Origin: CADEFX01 sp046154585
GTDB lineage: Bacteria; Pseudomonadota; Alphaproteobacteria; Rhizobiales; Hyphomicrobiaceae
Reading direction: 5' to 3'
Assembly: GCA_046154585.1 (NCBI GenBank)
Contig: JBJXDX010000051.1
Coordinates: forward strand, 26,402-90,401
Length of the DNA stretch: 64,000 bases
Positions 51,770 through 59,494 of the stretch are shown here, piece after piece. The notes under the pieces were generated by a model. The model had not been told where the DNA came from. It saw only the letters and a program-made list of their open reading frames with translations, and ran no database searches. A program made the position numbers and the translations under genes. The stretch's first letter is position 1. The number at the start of each line of letters is the position of its first letter.

Positions 51770-52849
51770 ATGGCGGGGGCACGTGTTGCCATATTATCCA
51801 GTGGTATCTGGCGGTTGCGTCACCTTATTCAGGAAATGACCGGGTTAAAGCCGGAATTTCTGCGCGCACGCAAGCGCTTGCAGAACGACAATATCATTGG
51901 CGTTGCGGGCTGGGGGCACAAACCGACTGCCTATCTCGCCCGCGATCTCGCAAGAACCGCCAGCAAGCCGTATATCGCGATAGAGGACGGGTTCCTGCGC
52001 TCCGTGCGCCCGGGTTCGTGGGAGATGCCTCTATCCCTGGTGTTCGATACGGCAGGCGTGCACTACGATCCGAATACAGAGTCCGAGTTGGAGCGGTTGA
52101 TTGGCGACGCAACAATGCGGCGGCGGCCAGCCATCGAAGAGCGTGCACGCGCCGGCATCGCGCGGGTCCGCGAACTGGGTATTTCGAAGTACAATGGCGG
52201 CCCCCGTCTTTCGGCGTCGCAAATGGGCCTAGGGCGCACGCCGCGCGGCGGCCGCGTTCTGGTGGTCGATCAGACCATGGGCGACGGGTCGGTGCTGTGC
52301 GGGCCCGCCGGCGCTCACACGTTCGGCGAGATGCTTGCGGCTGCACTCCGTGAGCATCCCAACGCACAGATCATCGTTAAGACGCACCCCGAGGTGGTCG
52401 GCGGCCGCAAGCGCGGATATCTCGGCAAAGTTCAGATCCATGACGATCGGGTTCGGCTGGTAGACTTCGACGTAAACCCCTGGTCGCTGATCGACATCGT
52501 CGACCACGTTTACGTCGTGTCCAGCCAGTTGGGTTTTGAGGCGTTGCTGGGCGGCTGTGAGGTAACATGCTTCGGCGGGCCCTTCTATGCAGGCTGGGGG
52601 CTGACGTCCGACCGCGCCACGTTCCCGCGCCGCCAAGCGCGGCCCACGCTCGAGCAATTGTTCGCAGCCGTGTACTTGGACTACGCCCGCTATATCGATC
52701 CTTTCAGAATGCGGCAGACGTCGTTCGAAGCGGTCCTCGACGCACTGGCTTGGCGCCGCGACATGGCGTTGAGCGGGCGTGTGCACCGGCGCGTCGCGGT
52801 CAACGGCTACCGCGTGGCAACAAATGTGCGCGCGATGCTGGTGGCGTAG
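51770..52849 (+). CDS. Capsular polysaccharide biosynthesis protein, single KpsC-like module
   Basis: A 359-residue protein; ATG 51770 gives MAGARVAILSSGIWRLRHL, the usual start of a KpsC module. The conserved parts are YIAIEDGFLRSVRPGSW, RVLVVDQTMGDGSVLCG, VVGGRKRGYL and CFGGPFYAGWGLTSDR. KpsC of Escherichia coli has two such beta-Kdo transferase modules in about 675 residues; only one is present here. A CtrA-type half-site TTAACCAT lies at 51647-51654. The function may be transfer of one Kdo-like sugar onto a lipid carrier. Confidence 0.8.
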   Translation: MAGARVAILSSGIWRLRHLIQEMTGLKPEFLRARKRLQNDNIIGVAGWGHKPTAYLARDLARTASKPYIAIEDGFLRSVRPGSWEMPLSLVFDTAGVHYDPNTESELERLIGDATMRRRPAIEERARAGIARVRELGISKYNGGPRLSASQMGLGRTPRGGRVLVVDQTMGDGSVLCGPAGAHTFGEMLAAALREHPNAQIIVKTHPEVVGGRKRGYLGKVQIHDDRVRLVDFDVNPWSLIDIVDHVYVVSSQLGFEALLGGCEVTCFGGPFYAGWGLTSDRATFPRRQARPTLEQLFAAVYLDYARYIDPFRMRQTSFEAVLDALAWRRDMALSGRVHRRVAVNGYRVATNVRAMLVA

Positions 52850-52882
52850 CTTCAGTAGGCACATGGCACCTACGAATGCAGC

Positions 52883-52911
52883 GCGCCGCCCGCCCTCACG
52901 GGTGGCGGCGC
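52883..52911. terminator. Hairpin between two convergent genes
   Basis: GCGCCGCC at 52883-52890 pairs with GGCGGCGC at 52904-52911, and an inner CCC/GGG pair lengthens the stem. It lies in the 86-base gap between the KpsC-like stop and the DUF2147 stop. No T run follows on the plus strand. A role as bidirectional terminator is likely. Confidence 0.6.
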
Positions 52912-52935
52912 TCGCAAAGGCTCAAGGGCGCACAA

Positions 52936-53358
52936 TTACGCGCTGTGGCAGCGCTTGAGGTCGCCTGACGCCCGCTTCCAGATCATGGTCTCGCTCAGCA
53001 TTTTCGACCCGGAGTAGCCCAGAACCTTGAGCTTGCTGCCTCCCAGGGGCGTGAGCTCGACGCTGTACTTGGCGCCCGCATCGGGGTCATAGATCCACCC
53101 ATTGTCCCATTTGCCGCCAGCGACCGGCTTGGCATTGCCGATGATCTGCACGCCGCAGCCCTTGGCGTTCTTCTCGTCCTTGATCCACACGACGCGGCCG
53201 CAAAGGTTGCTGCCACAATTCGTGATCTCGACCGCGCCGCGACCGGTGTGGTCGATCCAGACGCCCGTTGCGCCGCCGTCAGCAAATGCTGTGCCGGAAG
53301 CAAACAGCGGAGCCGCAACAGCGGCTGATTTCAGTACCCGTGCGATGAAGCTGGTCAT
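52936..53358 (-). CDS. DUF2147 domain-containing exported protein
   Basis: A 140-residue periplasmic protein. The signal peptide (MTSFIARVLKSAAVAAPLFA, cleavage after TAFA) precedes a DUF2147 domain with GVWIDHTGRGAVEI, CGSNLCGRVVWI and LKVLGYSG. The Cys pair (CGSNLC) is typical and may form a disulfide. DUF2147 proteins are small beta-rich lipocalin-like exported proteins of unknown role. It is on the same strand as the DevA-like ATPase gene 30 bases upstream, so it may be the last gene of the secreted-protein/DevC/DevA operon. Confidence 0.85.
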   Translation of the reverse strand: MTSFIARVLKSAAVAAPLFASGTAFADGGATGVWIDHTGRGAVEITNCGSNLCGRVVWIKDEKNAKGCGVQIIGNAKPVAGGKWDNGWIYDPDAGAKYSVELTPLGGSKLKVLGYSGSKMLSETMIWKRASGDLKRCHSA

Positions 53359-53388
53359 GGCTTGCGTCCTCCTCGATGTCGTCGGCCC

Positions 53389-54171
53389 TCAGGCGATGAC
53401 TGAAGCATGCCGGACTTCGGCCGGCGGCGCTGTTCCCCAGGACACACCCGGCGCTTCCGTCACTTCCCCGTCGCGACGCCGGGCGCGCCCGACGATGCGG
53501 CCATCCTCGATGCGGATGATGCGATCGGCGTACTCGAGGGTACGATGGTCATGGGTGACGGCCAGAACACCACGACCCGCATCCTTGGCGACTTCGGCCA
53601 GCAGCTCCATCACGGCCATGCCGTTCTGGGCATCAAGCGCGGCGGTGGGCTCGTCGGCCAGGATGACCGAGGGCGACCCCGCCAGCGCGCGGGCAATGGC
53701 CACGCGCTGCTTCTCGCCGCCGCTCATTTTGCTCGGGCTTGCATCGGCGCGATGCGACAGCCCGACGGCATCCAGCGCCTCGGCCGCAAGATCCGGTGCA
53801 TCCGCCAGCGAAACGCCGCGCAGATCGAGCGCCAGCATGACGTTTTCGATGGCCGAGAGCGTCGGCACGAGGTTGTAGGCCTGAAAGACGAAGCCAACGT
53901 GACGTCGCCGGAGATCGGCCATCCCCTCGGCATTGAGCCCATCGGTTTGATGCCCTGCAATCTGCAGCGATCCGGACGACGGCGTGAGGATGCAGCCGAG
54001 GATCGAGAGCAAGGTCGTCTTGCCGCTTCCCGACGGGCCCATGAGAAGGGTCAGCTCGCCCGGCATCAGGTCGAAGTTGACGCCCTTCAAGGCCTGCACC
54101 TGCGCCGCGCCAGCGCCCAGCGTCTTGACGATGCCCTTGGCTTCCAGGATTGGCTTTGCTTCGTGCGTCAT
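53389..54171 (-). CDS. ABC transporter ATP-binding protein, DevA/LolD type
   Basis: A 260-residue ATPase; ATG 54171 (MTHEAKPILEAKG) is the family start, the frame being open further upstream by chance. Walker A is GPSGSGKTTLL, signature MSGGEKQRVAIARALA, Walker B VILADEPTAALD, and the switch His in AVTHDHRTLEY. It belongs to the MacB/LolD/DevA class, which powers outward export through FtsX-type permeases. It has 14 bases to the permease gene. The C-terminal 40 residues (GEVTEAPGVSWGTAPPAEV) are an extension of unknown use. Confidence 0.9.
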   Translation of the reverse strand: MTHEAKPILEAKGIVKTLGAGAAQVQALKGVNFDLMPGELTLLMGPSGSGKTTLLSILGCILTPSSGSLQIAGHQTDGLNAEGMADLRRRHVGFVFQAYNLVPTLSAIENVMLALDLRGVSLADAPDLAAEALDAVGLSHRADASPSKMSGGEKQRVAIARALAGSPSVILADEPTAALDAQNGMAVMELLAEVAKDAGRGVLAVTHDHRTLEYADRIIRIEDGRIVGRARRRDGEVTEAPGVSWGTAPPAEVRHASVIA

Positions 54172-54185
54172 GATCGATGTCTCCC

Positions 54186-55391
54186 CTAGCGGCTGAATAC
54201 GACGGCCGGATCGATGCGCGTGACCTTGAAGATCGCGCAGATGGCAGCGAGGACGCACATGCCGACGGTCAAAACGAACAGCATGAGCGCGAGGTTCGGT
54301 GTCATCAGAATGAGCAGCGTGGTGGCCTTGGAGCCTTGGATGACGAGCAGGCTGAGGCACATGCCGAGCAGGTAGCCGATCACGGCGCTCAGGATGGCCT
54401 GCATCAGGATGACGCGATGGATGTAGCTCGCCGATGCGCCCAGCGCGCGCAACGTCGCGAACTCGTTCAAGTGATCCTTGGTGCTCGCGTACAAGGTCTG
54501 GGCCACGATGACGATACCGACGATGATGCCGAGGATCGCGCCGGCGATCAGGGCCGAACCGGCACCCGTCTCGAACAGCCAATAGTCGAGGCTACGCTGG
54601 CGGAACGTCTCGTGCGTCAGGATCTCAGTGTCGGGAAGACGTGCGGCCAGCGCCTTCTGCACGGCCGCCAGGTCGCTGCCCGGCGCGAGTTGCACCAGCA
54701 TGTAGGACGACTGCTCGGACTGCGCATCGAGCAGCGTGCGCGCGGTGCCGAGCGTGGTGAAGATGTAGGGAAGCGTCGTGAACGATCGGATGCCTTGGGT
54801 GACGGCCGTGACGGTGACCTCGAGATTGTTCACTTCTGCCTTGTCGCGAATCTTGTTGATGCCAAGCTCCGTGAAATAGGTCTGGTCGACCGCCACCCCA
54901 TTGGGCGCGGCGAGGTCGGCCATACGGCCCTCGACGATGTCCCAGGGCAGCATGCCCTTGGCGGTGTTGGAGCCAACCAGCAAAGCTGCAGTTGAGCCGC
55001 CTCTTGGCTTGCGCCAGCTGGCGAAGCCGACGACGAGCTCCTCCGCGCTTGCAACGCCAGGCGTGGACAGAATGGCGTGGCGTTCGCGTCCCGACAGGAA
55101 TGATGGATCATCGAAGCTCTTGGTGCCCAGCGGCACGACCCACAGGTCGGCTTTGGCGTTGTCGAGCATGGCCGCGATGCGGTTCTCGGACCCGAGGTAC
55201 AGCCCGAATTGTACGGCCACGAGCACGACTGAGAAAACAATGCCGGTAAGTGTGACGACGAGGCTCAGGCGATCGTGAAAGAGATTGCGGTAGGCGAGCT
55301 TCGGAATCATCGGCACCGCCTTCCGCCTCTTGCCGGCCCGGTTGACCCGGGCCGGCGCGATCGACTTTGCCGTGGCGGCTGACGTTGTCAT
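54186..55391 (-). CDS. FtsX-like ABC transporter permease, DevC type
   Basis: A 401-residue permease with the four-helix FtsX layout: one helix at residues about 42-66 (LVVTLTGIVFSVVLVAVQFG), a periplasmic domain of some 200 residues, then three helices near 275-395. The N-terminal AYRNLFHDRLSLV is typical of DevC of heterocyst glycolipid export. Such permeases couple to DevB/HlyD adaptors, and one is encoded at 59495. The gene lies 27 bases after a secreted-protein gene. The first 27 residues are basic and may be untranslated if the ATG at residue 28 is used. Confidence 0.87.
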   Translation of the reverse strand: MTTSAATAKSIAPARVNRAGKRRKAVPMIPKLAYRNLFHDRLSLVVTLTGIVFSVVLVAVQFGLYLGSENRIAAMLDNAKADLWVVPLGTKSFDDPSFLSGRERHAILSTPGVASAEELVVGFASWRKPRGGSTAALLVGSNTAKGMLPWDIVEGRMADLAAPNGVAVDQTYFTELGINKIRDKAEVNNLEVTVTAVTQGIRSFTTLPYIFTTLGTARTLLDAQSEQSSYMLVQLAPGSDLAAVQKALAARLPDTEILTHETFRQRSLDYWLFETGAGSALIAGAILGIIVGIVIVAQTLYASTKDHLNEFATLRALGASASYIHRVILMQAILSAVIGYLLGMCLSLLVIQGSKATTLLILMTPNLALMLFVLTVGMCVLAAICAIFKVTRIDPAVVFSR

Positions 55392-55418
55392 GACTCAAGT
55401 CCCCCAAATTAGCGGTTG

Positions 55419-56153
55419 TTAGTTCGGCTTATTGTTCGCGTCTTCGCAGGGGACGGTGATCATCTGACCGACGCTGGCGAAGTACTTCTTGCACTCGGCA
55501 GACGCAGGCGTAGTCACCGGCTTCTGCACGATGGCGGACGTGTCGCTCTCGGCAGTCTTGATCTTGGCTGGGCTCGGCGTGACAGGAGCAGGCTGGCTGG
55601 CAGCGCCCTTGTCGGCGTTCTCAGCCTTCTCGAGCTTGCCTGTCTGCGTTGCCGTTTTGGTCGCGATGGCATTGGCCTTCGCCGCGAACGACGGAACGCT
55701 CTCGCAGCTCACGAGCTCGGGTGCATCGCCCGACGCAACCTTCCAGGAGCCCTTGGACTCGGCCCACTCCTTCTTGCCATAGGACCAGTCGCCATTCTTG
55801 AAGGTGAACTGCTCCTTGCCCGACCAGCACTGGCTCTTGCCGTCGAACCACACCTTGCTGGCAGGATCGAACTGGCGGCCCTCGCCATCGGCGAACTTCA
55901 CGAGCGGAGCCACCTTCTTCACAACCTCAGGCTTGCTTTGACGGGCGGCACGATAGCGGCGGATCCGGCGCTCATCCTCGTCGTCCGAGCGGCGATAGGC
56001 CATGGGCGGCGGGGTGTGGAAGTGCGGGCGGAACATCAGGTGGCGATGGCCGAAACCAAAGCCGACGCGCATGCCAGCTTCAGCCTCAGGAACGAAGCCC
56101 GGCGTAACGGCGCAAATGGCGGTGGCGAGAGCGGCGAGTGCGAGCTTGTTCAT
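55419..56153 (-). CDS. Secreted hypothetical protein, 244 residues
   Basis: ATG 56153 lies behind TAAGGAGACGAC and gives a good signal peptide (MNKLALAALATAICAVTPG, cleavage near AEAG). The mature part opens with a His/Phe-rich stretch (GFGHRHLMFRPHFHTPPP) and a basic patch RRIRRYRAARQ, then a Trp-containing domain (VWFDGKSQCWSGKEQFTF, KNGDWSYGKKEWAESKGSW) and an Ala/Thr/Lys-rich tail with two Cys. It is not recognised. It is first in an operon with the DevC/DevA-like exporter, behind the best Crp/Fnr-type palindrome. Confidence 0.75.
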   Translation of the reverse strand: MNKLALAALATAICAVTPGFVPEAEAGMRVGFGFGHRHLMFRPHFHTPPPMAYRRSDDEDERRIRRYRAARQSKPEVVKKVAPLVKFADGEGRQFDPASKVWFDGKSQCWSGKEQFTFKNGDWSYGKKEWAESKGSWKVASGDAPELVSCESVPSFAAKANAIATKTATQTGKLEKAENADKGAASQPAPVTPSPAKIKTAESDTSAIVQKPVTTPASAECKKYFASVGQMITVPCEDANNKPN

Positions 56154-56219
56154 TGTCGTCTCCTTAAGCGAAGTATTGGCGTCTGTTGATCTGATCCTGC
56201 CAGGGGGGCGGGTGGGCCG

Positions 56220-56237
56220 CTGTTCCACCTGGAACAG
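56220..56237. promoter_or_regulatory. Crp/Fnr-type operator, perfect palindrome
   Basis: CTGTTCCACCTGGAACAG has two 8-base arms in exact inverted repeat around CC. It lies 66 bases before the secreted-protein start, the first gene of the DevC/DevA-like operon. It is the best copy of the motif shared by several neighbours of the Crp/Fnr gene at 57371-58066. Confidence 0.7.
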
Positions 56238-56320
56238 GATCAAAAATCTTGTGTCTCGTGGGTTTAGTCGGCGGTTGGCGGCATTTGGTTCAACGCCCCG
56301 TAGCGGGGCCGTTGAAGTCC

Positions 56321-57202
56321 TCATGCCGCGATCGAGGCGGGTACCAAACGGGCGGAGGACGAGGCGCGCGTGGCCGCCTTGGCGGTAGCCGCCTGCAGGC
56401 GCTTCACCACCATCTCGACAAAGGTCGTCGCCCGGTCCACGACCACGTGGCGCTGCCGGTCGACCGTGACGATGTGGTAGCTGTCCTCCAGCACCACCAT
56501 GTCAACCATGCCCTTGAGATTACGCTGCAAATACCATGCGTTATCCAAGTCTGCGTAATCGTCCTCGCGCGGATGCACGATCAGGGCGGGTTGCTGGATT
56601 TCACCGATCCGGCACTTGGTTGCATTAACCAGGCGACGGTGCTCCAGAACCGCGCCGCCCGGGGTGTTGGGCAAGCCGGCCGTCGAGCTGTCGCCGCTGA
56701 ACAGCGCGCTCTGGATGAAGTCGCGAATGCGCTGGTCCTTGATGCCATGCGGATGCAGGTCGGGAAAACCGATCATGTTGGCGATGCGCTTGCTGAACAC
56801 CATGCGGAACAGTCGGGCGCGCCAGGGGATGAGCCAGCCGTTGAGCCACAAGGTCGGCGCGAACAGGGCCGTGCCCTGCACCTTGTCGGGATGATTGGCC
56901 GCCAGCAGAAGGCTCAGCACCGCCCCCGTCGACAGGCCGCCGACGATGACGATGTCACATTCCTTGCGGATTTCGACGAGCGCCGCTTCTGCGCTGGCGT
57001 ACCAATCCTGCCAGGTGGTGTTCTTGATGTCCTCTTCCGTGCCGCAATGGCCGGCGAGCTGAGGGCAATGCACAGTGTAGCCGGCGCGAGCCAAGCCGTT
57101 TGCCACGAACCGCATCTCGGTCGGGGTGCCGCACAGACCGTGCAGGAGAAGGACTCCAACTCGCCCGCCTGCCACCCGGTAGCTGTGATCCTTGACGCTC
57201 AT
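56321..57202 (-). CDS. Alpha/beta hydrolase (carboxylesterase/monoacylglycerol lipase-like)
   Basis: A 293-residue esterase; ATG 57202 is preferred to TTG 57208, with AAGGCGGG upstream. The oxyanion region LLLHGLCGTPTEMR is followed by the nucleophile elbow GGLSTGAVLS, which holds Ser in the GxSxG position. The later parts LIVHPREDDYADL and EDSYHIVTVDR supply the acid and the catalytic His. The pattern is that of the Est30/carboxylesterase group that cleaves short lipid esters. Preceded 61 bases upstream by the second palindrome, so it is probably in the Crp/Fnr regulon. Confidence 0.85.
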   Translation of the reverse strand: MSVKDHSYRVAGGRVGVLLLHGLCGTPTEMRFVANGLARAGYTVHCPQLAGHCGTEEDIKNTTWQDWYASAEAALVEIRKECDIVIVGGLSTGAVLSLLLAANHPDKVQGTALFAPTLWLNGWLIPWRARLFRMVFSKRIANMIGFPDLHPHGIKDQRIRDFIQSALFSGDSSTAGLPNTPGGAVLEHRRLVNATKCRIGEIQQPALIVHPREDDYADLDNAWYLQRNLKGMVDMVVLEDSYHIVTVDRQRHVVVDRATTFVEMVVKRLQAATAKAATRASSSARLVPASIAA

Positions 57203-57263
57203 CTGCAAACCCGCCTTGTTGTTCGAGTTGATGGCTCAAACTAGGCGGTGCGGCACGTCCGGG

Positions 57264-57281
57264 CTGTTACAGCTGGAACAG
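57264..57281. promoter_or_regulatory. Crp/Fnr-type operator before the hydrolase gene
   Basis: CTGTTACAGCTGGAACAG matches the 56220 site at 15 of 16 fixed positions. It ends 61 bases before the hydrolase start and lies 90 bases after the Crp/Fnr stop. The shared spacing to the start codon supports a true regulatory site. Confidence 0.65.
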
Positions 57282-57370
57282 AAGCGGATTTTAATTCGAG
57301 CTCGAGGAATATTGTATTTTACAAACACATATCAATGAATTACGCGCTAAAGCGAAGACTGGAAATCGGC

Positions 57371-58066
57371 TCATTCCATGTCAGCGATACCCTCGAGAAC
57401 TTCCAAGTCGCACGTGAAGCCCGACTTGGCCCGCTTGATGGCCCCCATGTCCTCAAGCATGGTCAGAGCGACGTTAACCTTGGGCCGGCTGGCGCCAATC
57501 AGCAGTGCCAGTTCTCCCTGCGACATCCCCAGATCCAAGGGCACGCCGTCACCTTTTGCAGGCGGTGATTTGAGCCTGAGTGCGGACAACATAAGACGCG
57601 CCAGGCGCACTTCAATTCGGTGCAGCGCGATCGCCTCCAAGCGATGGTCGGTGTCACGGAGGCGGGAGCAGAGGAAGCGGATGGCCGCCATGGCCACGTG
57701 CGGATTGGTTTCGATCAATTCGACCATCGCCCGCTGAGGCAGAACCATGGCATCCACCTTGCTGATAGCGGTGGCGCCGGCCGTGCGCTCGCCGCCATCG
57801 AGGGTCGCAATCTCCCCAAAGATGCCCCCTGCCGAAGCATGATCGAGCGACAGCTCGCGGCCATCACTGGACAGTACGGACAATCGGATGCGCCCCTTGA
57901 GGACAAGGTAAATTTCGCGCCCCGGATCCCCGCGCGAGAAGATCATCTGATCCGGCTCGAACTGAACCCGGCGCATACGTCCGACGATGGCCGTGCGGTC
58001 GGCCTCATCCAACGAGCCGAATAAGGCCGTCCGGCCCAACAGATCTACGATTGCGCGCGGCTCCAT
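57371..58066 (-). CDS. Crp/Fnr family transcriptional regulator
   Basis: A 231-residue regulator. Residues about 10-120 form a cyclic-nucleotide-binding-like domain (LFGSLDEADRTAIVGRM, IFSRGDPGREIYLVLKGRI, GGIFGEIATLDGGERTAGA). Cys residues of an FNR-type cluster are absent. The helix-turn-helix (LGMSQGELALLIGASRPKVN in the last third) has SRPKVNVAL where CRP has SRETVGRIL and FNR SRETISRLL. The Glu and second Arg that read TGTGA or TTGAT are therefore missing, which agrees with the unusual CTGTTCCA half-sites nearby. The signal ligand is unknown. Confidence 0.9.
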   Translation of the reverse strand: MEPRAIVDLLGRTALFGSLDEADRTAIVGRMRRVQFEPDQMIFSRGDPGREIYLVLKGRIRLSVLSSDGRELSLDHASAGGIFGEIATLDGGERTAGATAISKVDAMVLPQRAMVELIETNPHVAMAAIRFLCSRLRDTDHRLEAIALHRIEVRLARLMLSALRLKSPPAKGDGVPLDLGMSQGELALLIGASRPKVNVALTMLEDMGAIKRAKSGFTCDLEVLEGIADME

Positions 58067-58246
58067 GACCCTTATTCCATTGCTTGCGGCACGTGGCCGG
58101 CATCATGCAGCAGCCGACGCGGAAGTCGAGAGCAGATGATGGCGGGCAGCTTTTATAACGAACCCTGGTTACGAGGAATTGCGAGGCAGCATGCGCAGAT
58201 AAGCGTATTGCTTGGCCCCTCGTCGCTGAATGTTCAATCCATTTCC

Positions 58247-58459
58247 TTACCGAATTTGACTGGGAGTGTATCTGACCGGGGTCCGCACCCAGACAGCATT
58301 TTCACAAACGCTCCGGCTGCAGAAGGCGGTCTGAACGGCATTCTCGGCCGTGATGTTCGAAGCCCCGAGCGGTCCGGACGCAAGCATGCCAAAGATGGCG
58401 CCAATGACCGCGCCGGCGATCAGAGCAACTCTCAGCTCACGGATATCGATGATCGGCAT
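58247..58459 (-). CDS. Small membrane protein, 70 residues
   Basis: A frame from ATG 58459 with GGAG at ten bases upstream. The product starts MPIIDIRELRVALIAGAVIG and has one membrane helix near residues 10-30, then a polar tail with two Cys (FCSRSVCENA). It could be an envelope stress or quality-control peptide. It is not recognised. A 12 of 16 match to the Crp/Fnr-type palindrome lies 77 bases before its start. Confidence 0.55.
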   Translation of the reverse strand: MPIIDIRELRVALIAGAVIGAIFGMLASGPLGASNITAENAVQTAFCSRSVCENAVWVRTPVRYTPSQIR

Positions 58460-58536
58460 GACATTCAGCTCCAAAACCCATAGCGCCGCCGGGGACGGCC
58501 AGTGGTATCCAACATGACCGATACCGTCCGGCGGCG

Positions 58537-58554
58537 CTGTTTCGCGCGGCACAG
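58537..58554. promoter_or_regulatory. Candidate Crp/Fnr-type operator before the small membrane protein
   Basis: CTGTTTCGCGCGGCACAG agrees with CTGTTCCA-NN-TGGAACAG at 12 of 16 fixed positions and keeps both outer CTGTT/CACAG ends. It ends 77 bases before the start at 58459, the same distance as the site at 59323 from its gene. Confidence 0.45.
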
Positions 58555-58571
58555 GCCGCTTGATTCTGCAA

Positions 58572-59000
58572 TCACGCAGCCAGGTCGAGCGCCGTCTCGG
58601 TGGCGGTTTCGCCGGGCTGGTCGAGTTCGAGCACGAGTGAACGCAGGGCCGCGTTGAACTTATGCGGGCTGAAGCCCCACTTGGCATTGAGCCGCATGCC
58701 GGCCGCGAGTTGCAGAGCCGGCGCGATCAGGCGAAAGCCGCGCTGCTGGAGCTGACCGCGCAGGTGGCGGGCGGCGAATACATCGACAAGGTGCTGGAAG
58801 CGCACCAGAACGGCCCGGCGATGCACCGTGTCGCCTTCAATCCTATCCCAGAGGGCCTCTTCCAGCTCCTCCATATCGGCGCTCGACAGACCGCGCATCA
58901 TGACGAGGCCACGGCCGCTGTCGATCATGAACCGCATGGCTAACGCCAGGTCGGTGGCAGGCACCAAGGGCACATCCGAGATGTCGAGAATATTGGCCAT
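58572..59000 (-). CDS. Hypothetical protein, 142 residues
   Basis: A soluble protein starting MANILDISDVPLVPATDLAL. It has helical stretches around MRFMIDSGRGLVMMRGL and MEELEEALWDRIEGD, and ends in FNAALRSLVLELDQPGETA. No signal peptide, membrane segment or known motif is seen. It is 23 bases after the cold-shock-fold gene and reads with it, so both probably derive from the promoter with the palindromes at 59323-59393. A regulatory or adaptor role is pure guesswork. Confidence 0.55.
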   Translation of the reverse strand: MANILDISDVPLVPATDLALAMRFMIDSGRGLVMMRGLSSADMEELEEALWDRIEGDTVHRRAVLVRFQHLVDVFAARHLRGQLQQRGFRLIAPALQLAAGMRLNAKWGFSPHKFNAALRSLVLELDQPGETATETALDLAA

Positions 59001-59023
59001 GGCGGTCGCTCCCTGCGCTCAGA

Positions 59024-59245
59024 TCAACGGCGACCGATGCCGCCAAAGGCCGTCCACGGCGATCCGTGCATCATGATGATGTCAGTCGGGCGGCTGGACA
59101 CGATTAGGAAGTCCACGCTCTGGCCGATCAGCTCCGGTGCGCCGTTCCTGATCTGCGAATGGGAGAACCGGTACTTGCGACCGTTGTCGGCTTCGATGAC
59201 GCCGACGCCCATGTCGCTGCGGAACTTCGTGATCTTGCCGTGCAT
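59024..59245 (-). CDS. Cold-shock-domain-like (OB-fold) small protein
   Basis: A 73-residue protein with ATG 59245 (MHGKITKFRSDMGVGVIEAD) preferred to the TTG/ATG at 59290. The sequence GKITKFRSDMGVGVIEAD followed by YRFSHSQI copies the beta1-beta3 pattern of cold-shock domains (GxVKWFNxxKGFGFI, FVHxSAI). The aromatic RNA-binding residues are partly replaced, so nucleic acid binding may be weak. Proteins of this size act as RNA chaperones under stress. The gene lies next to two Crp/Fnr-type sites. Confidence 0.65.
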   Translation of the reverse strand: MHGKITKFRSDMGVGVIEADNGRKYRFSHSQIRNGAPELIGQSVDFLIVSSRPTDIIMMHGSPWTAFGGIGRR

Positions 59246-59322
59246 GGCGCTCTCCGTTTGGCCATCTAGCGCTGACGCTCTCGCTTGCATGCTGGGACAG
59301 TGACCGAAATTGAGCTAGCGCG

Positions 59323-59393
59323 CTGTTCCCGACGGCACATAGGTGCTGCATACGAGAAAATTCGCGCGGATAGATTTGTAACGCGTGGAACAG
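59323..59393. promoter_or_regulatory. Two candidate Crp/Fnr-type operators in a divergent promoter
   Basis: Two copies lie between the cold-shock-fold gene (minus) and the DevB/HlyD-like gene (plus). CTGTTCCCGACGGCACAT at 59323-59340 and TTGTAACGCGTGGAACAG at 59376-59393 match 12 of 16 fixed positions each; the second keeps a perfect right half TGGAACAG. They end 77 and 101 bases before the minus-strand and plus-strand starts. A single regulator could switch both genes. Confidence 0.5.
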
Positions 59394-59494
59394 CGCCGTT
59401 TCGCTAACGAACGTAGGTTGCCAGACAAGGGGCACGGGGCTGCAACGCAGCCTGTGCATGCAACAGGCACAGACGACAGCAAAGGACCCACGTC

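Noticed and set aside
57413..57428. Second parS-like sequence in the Crp/Fnr gene
   Set aside because: Only 11 of 16 positions match and it lies in coding sequence; treated as chance.
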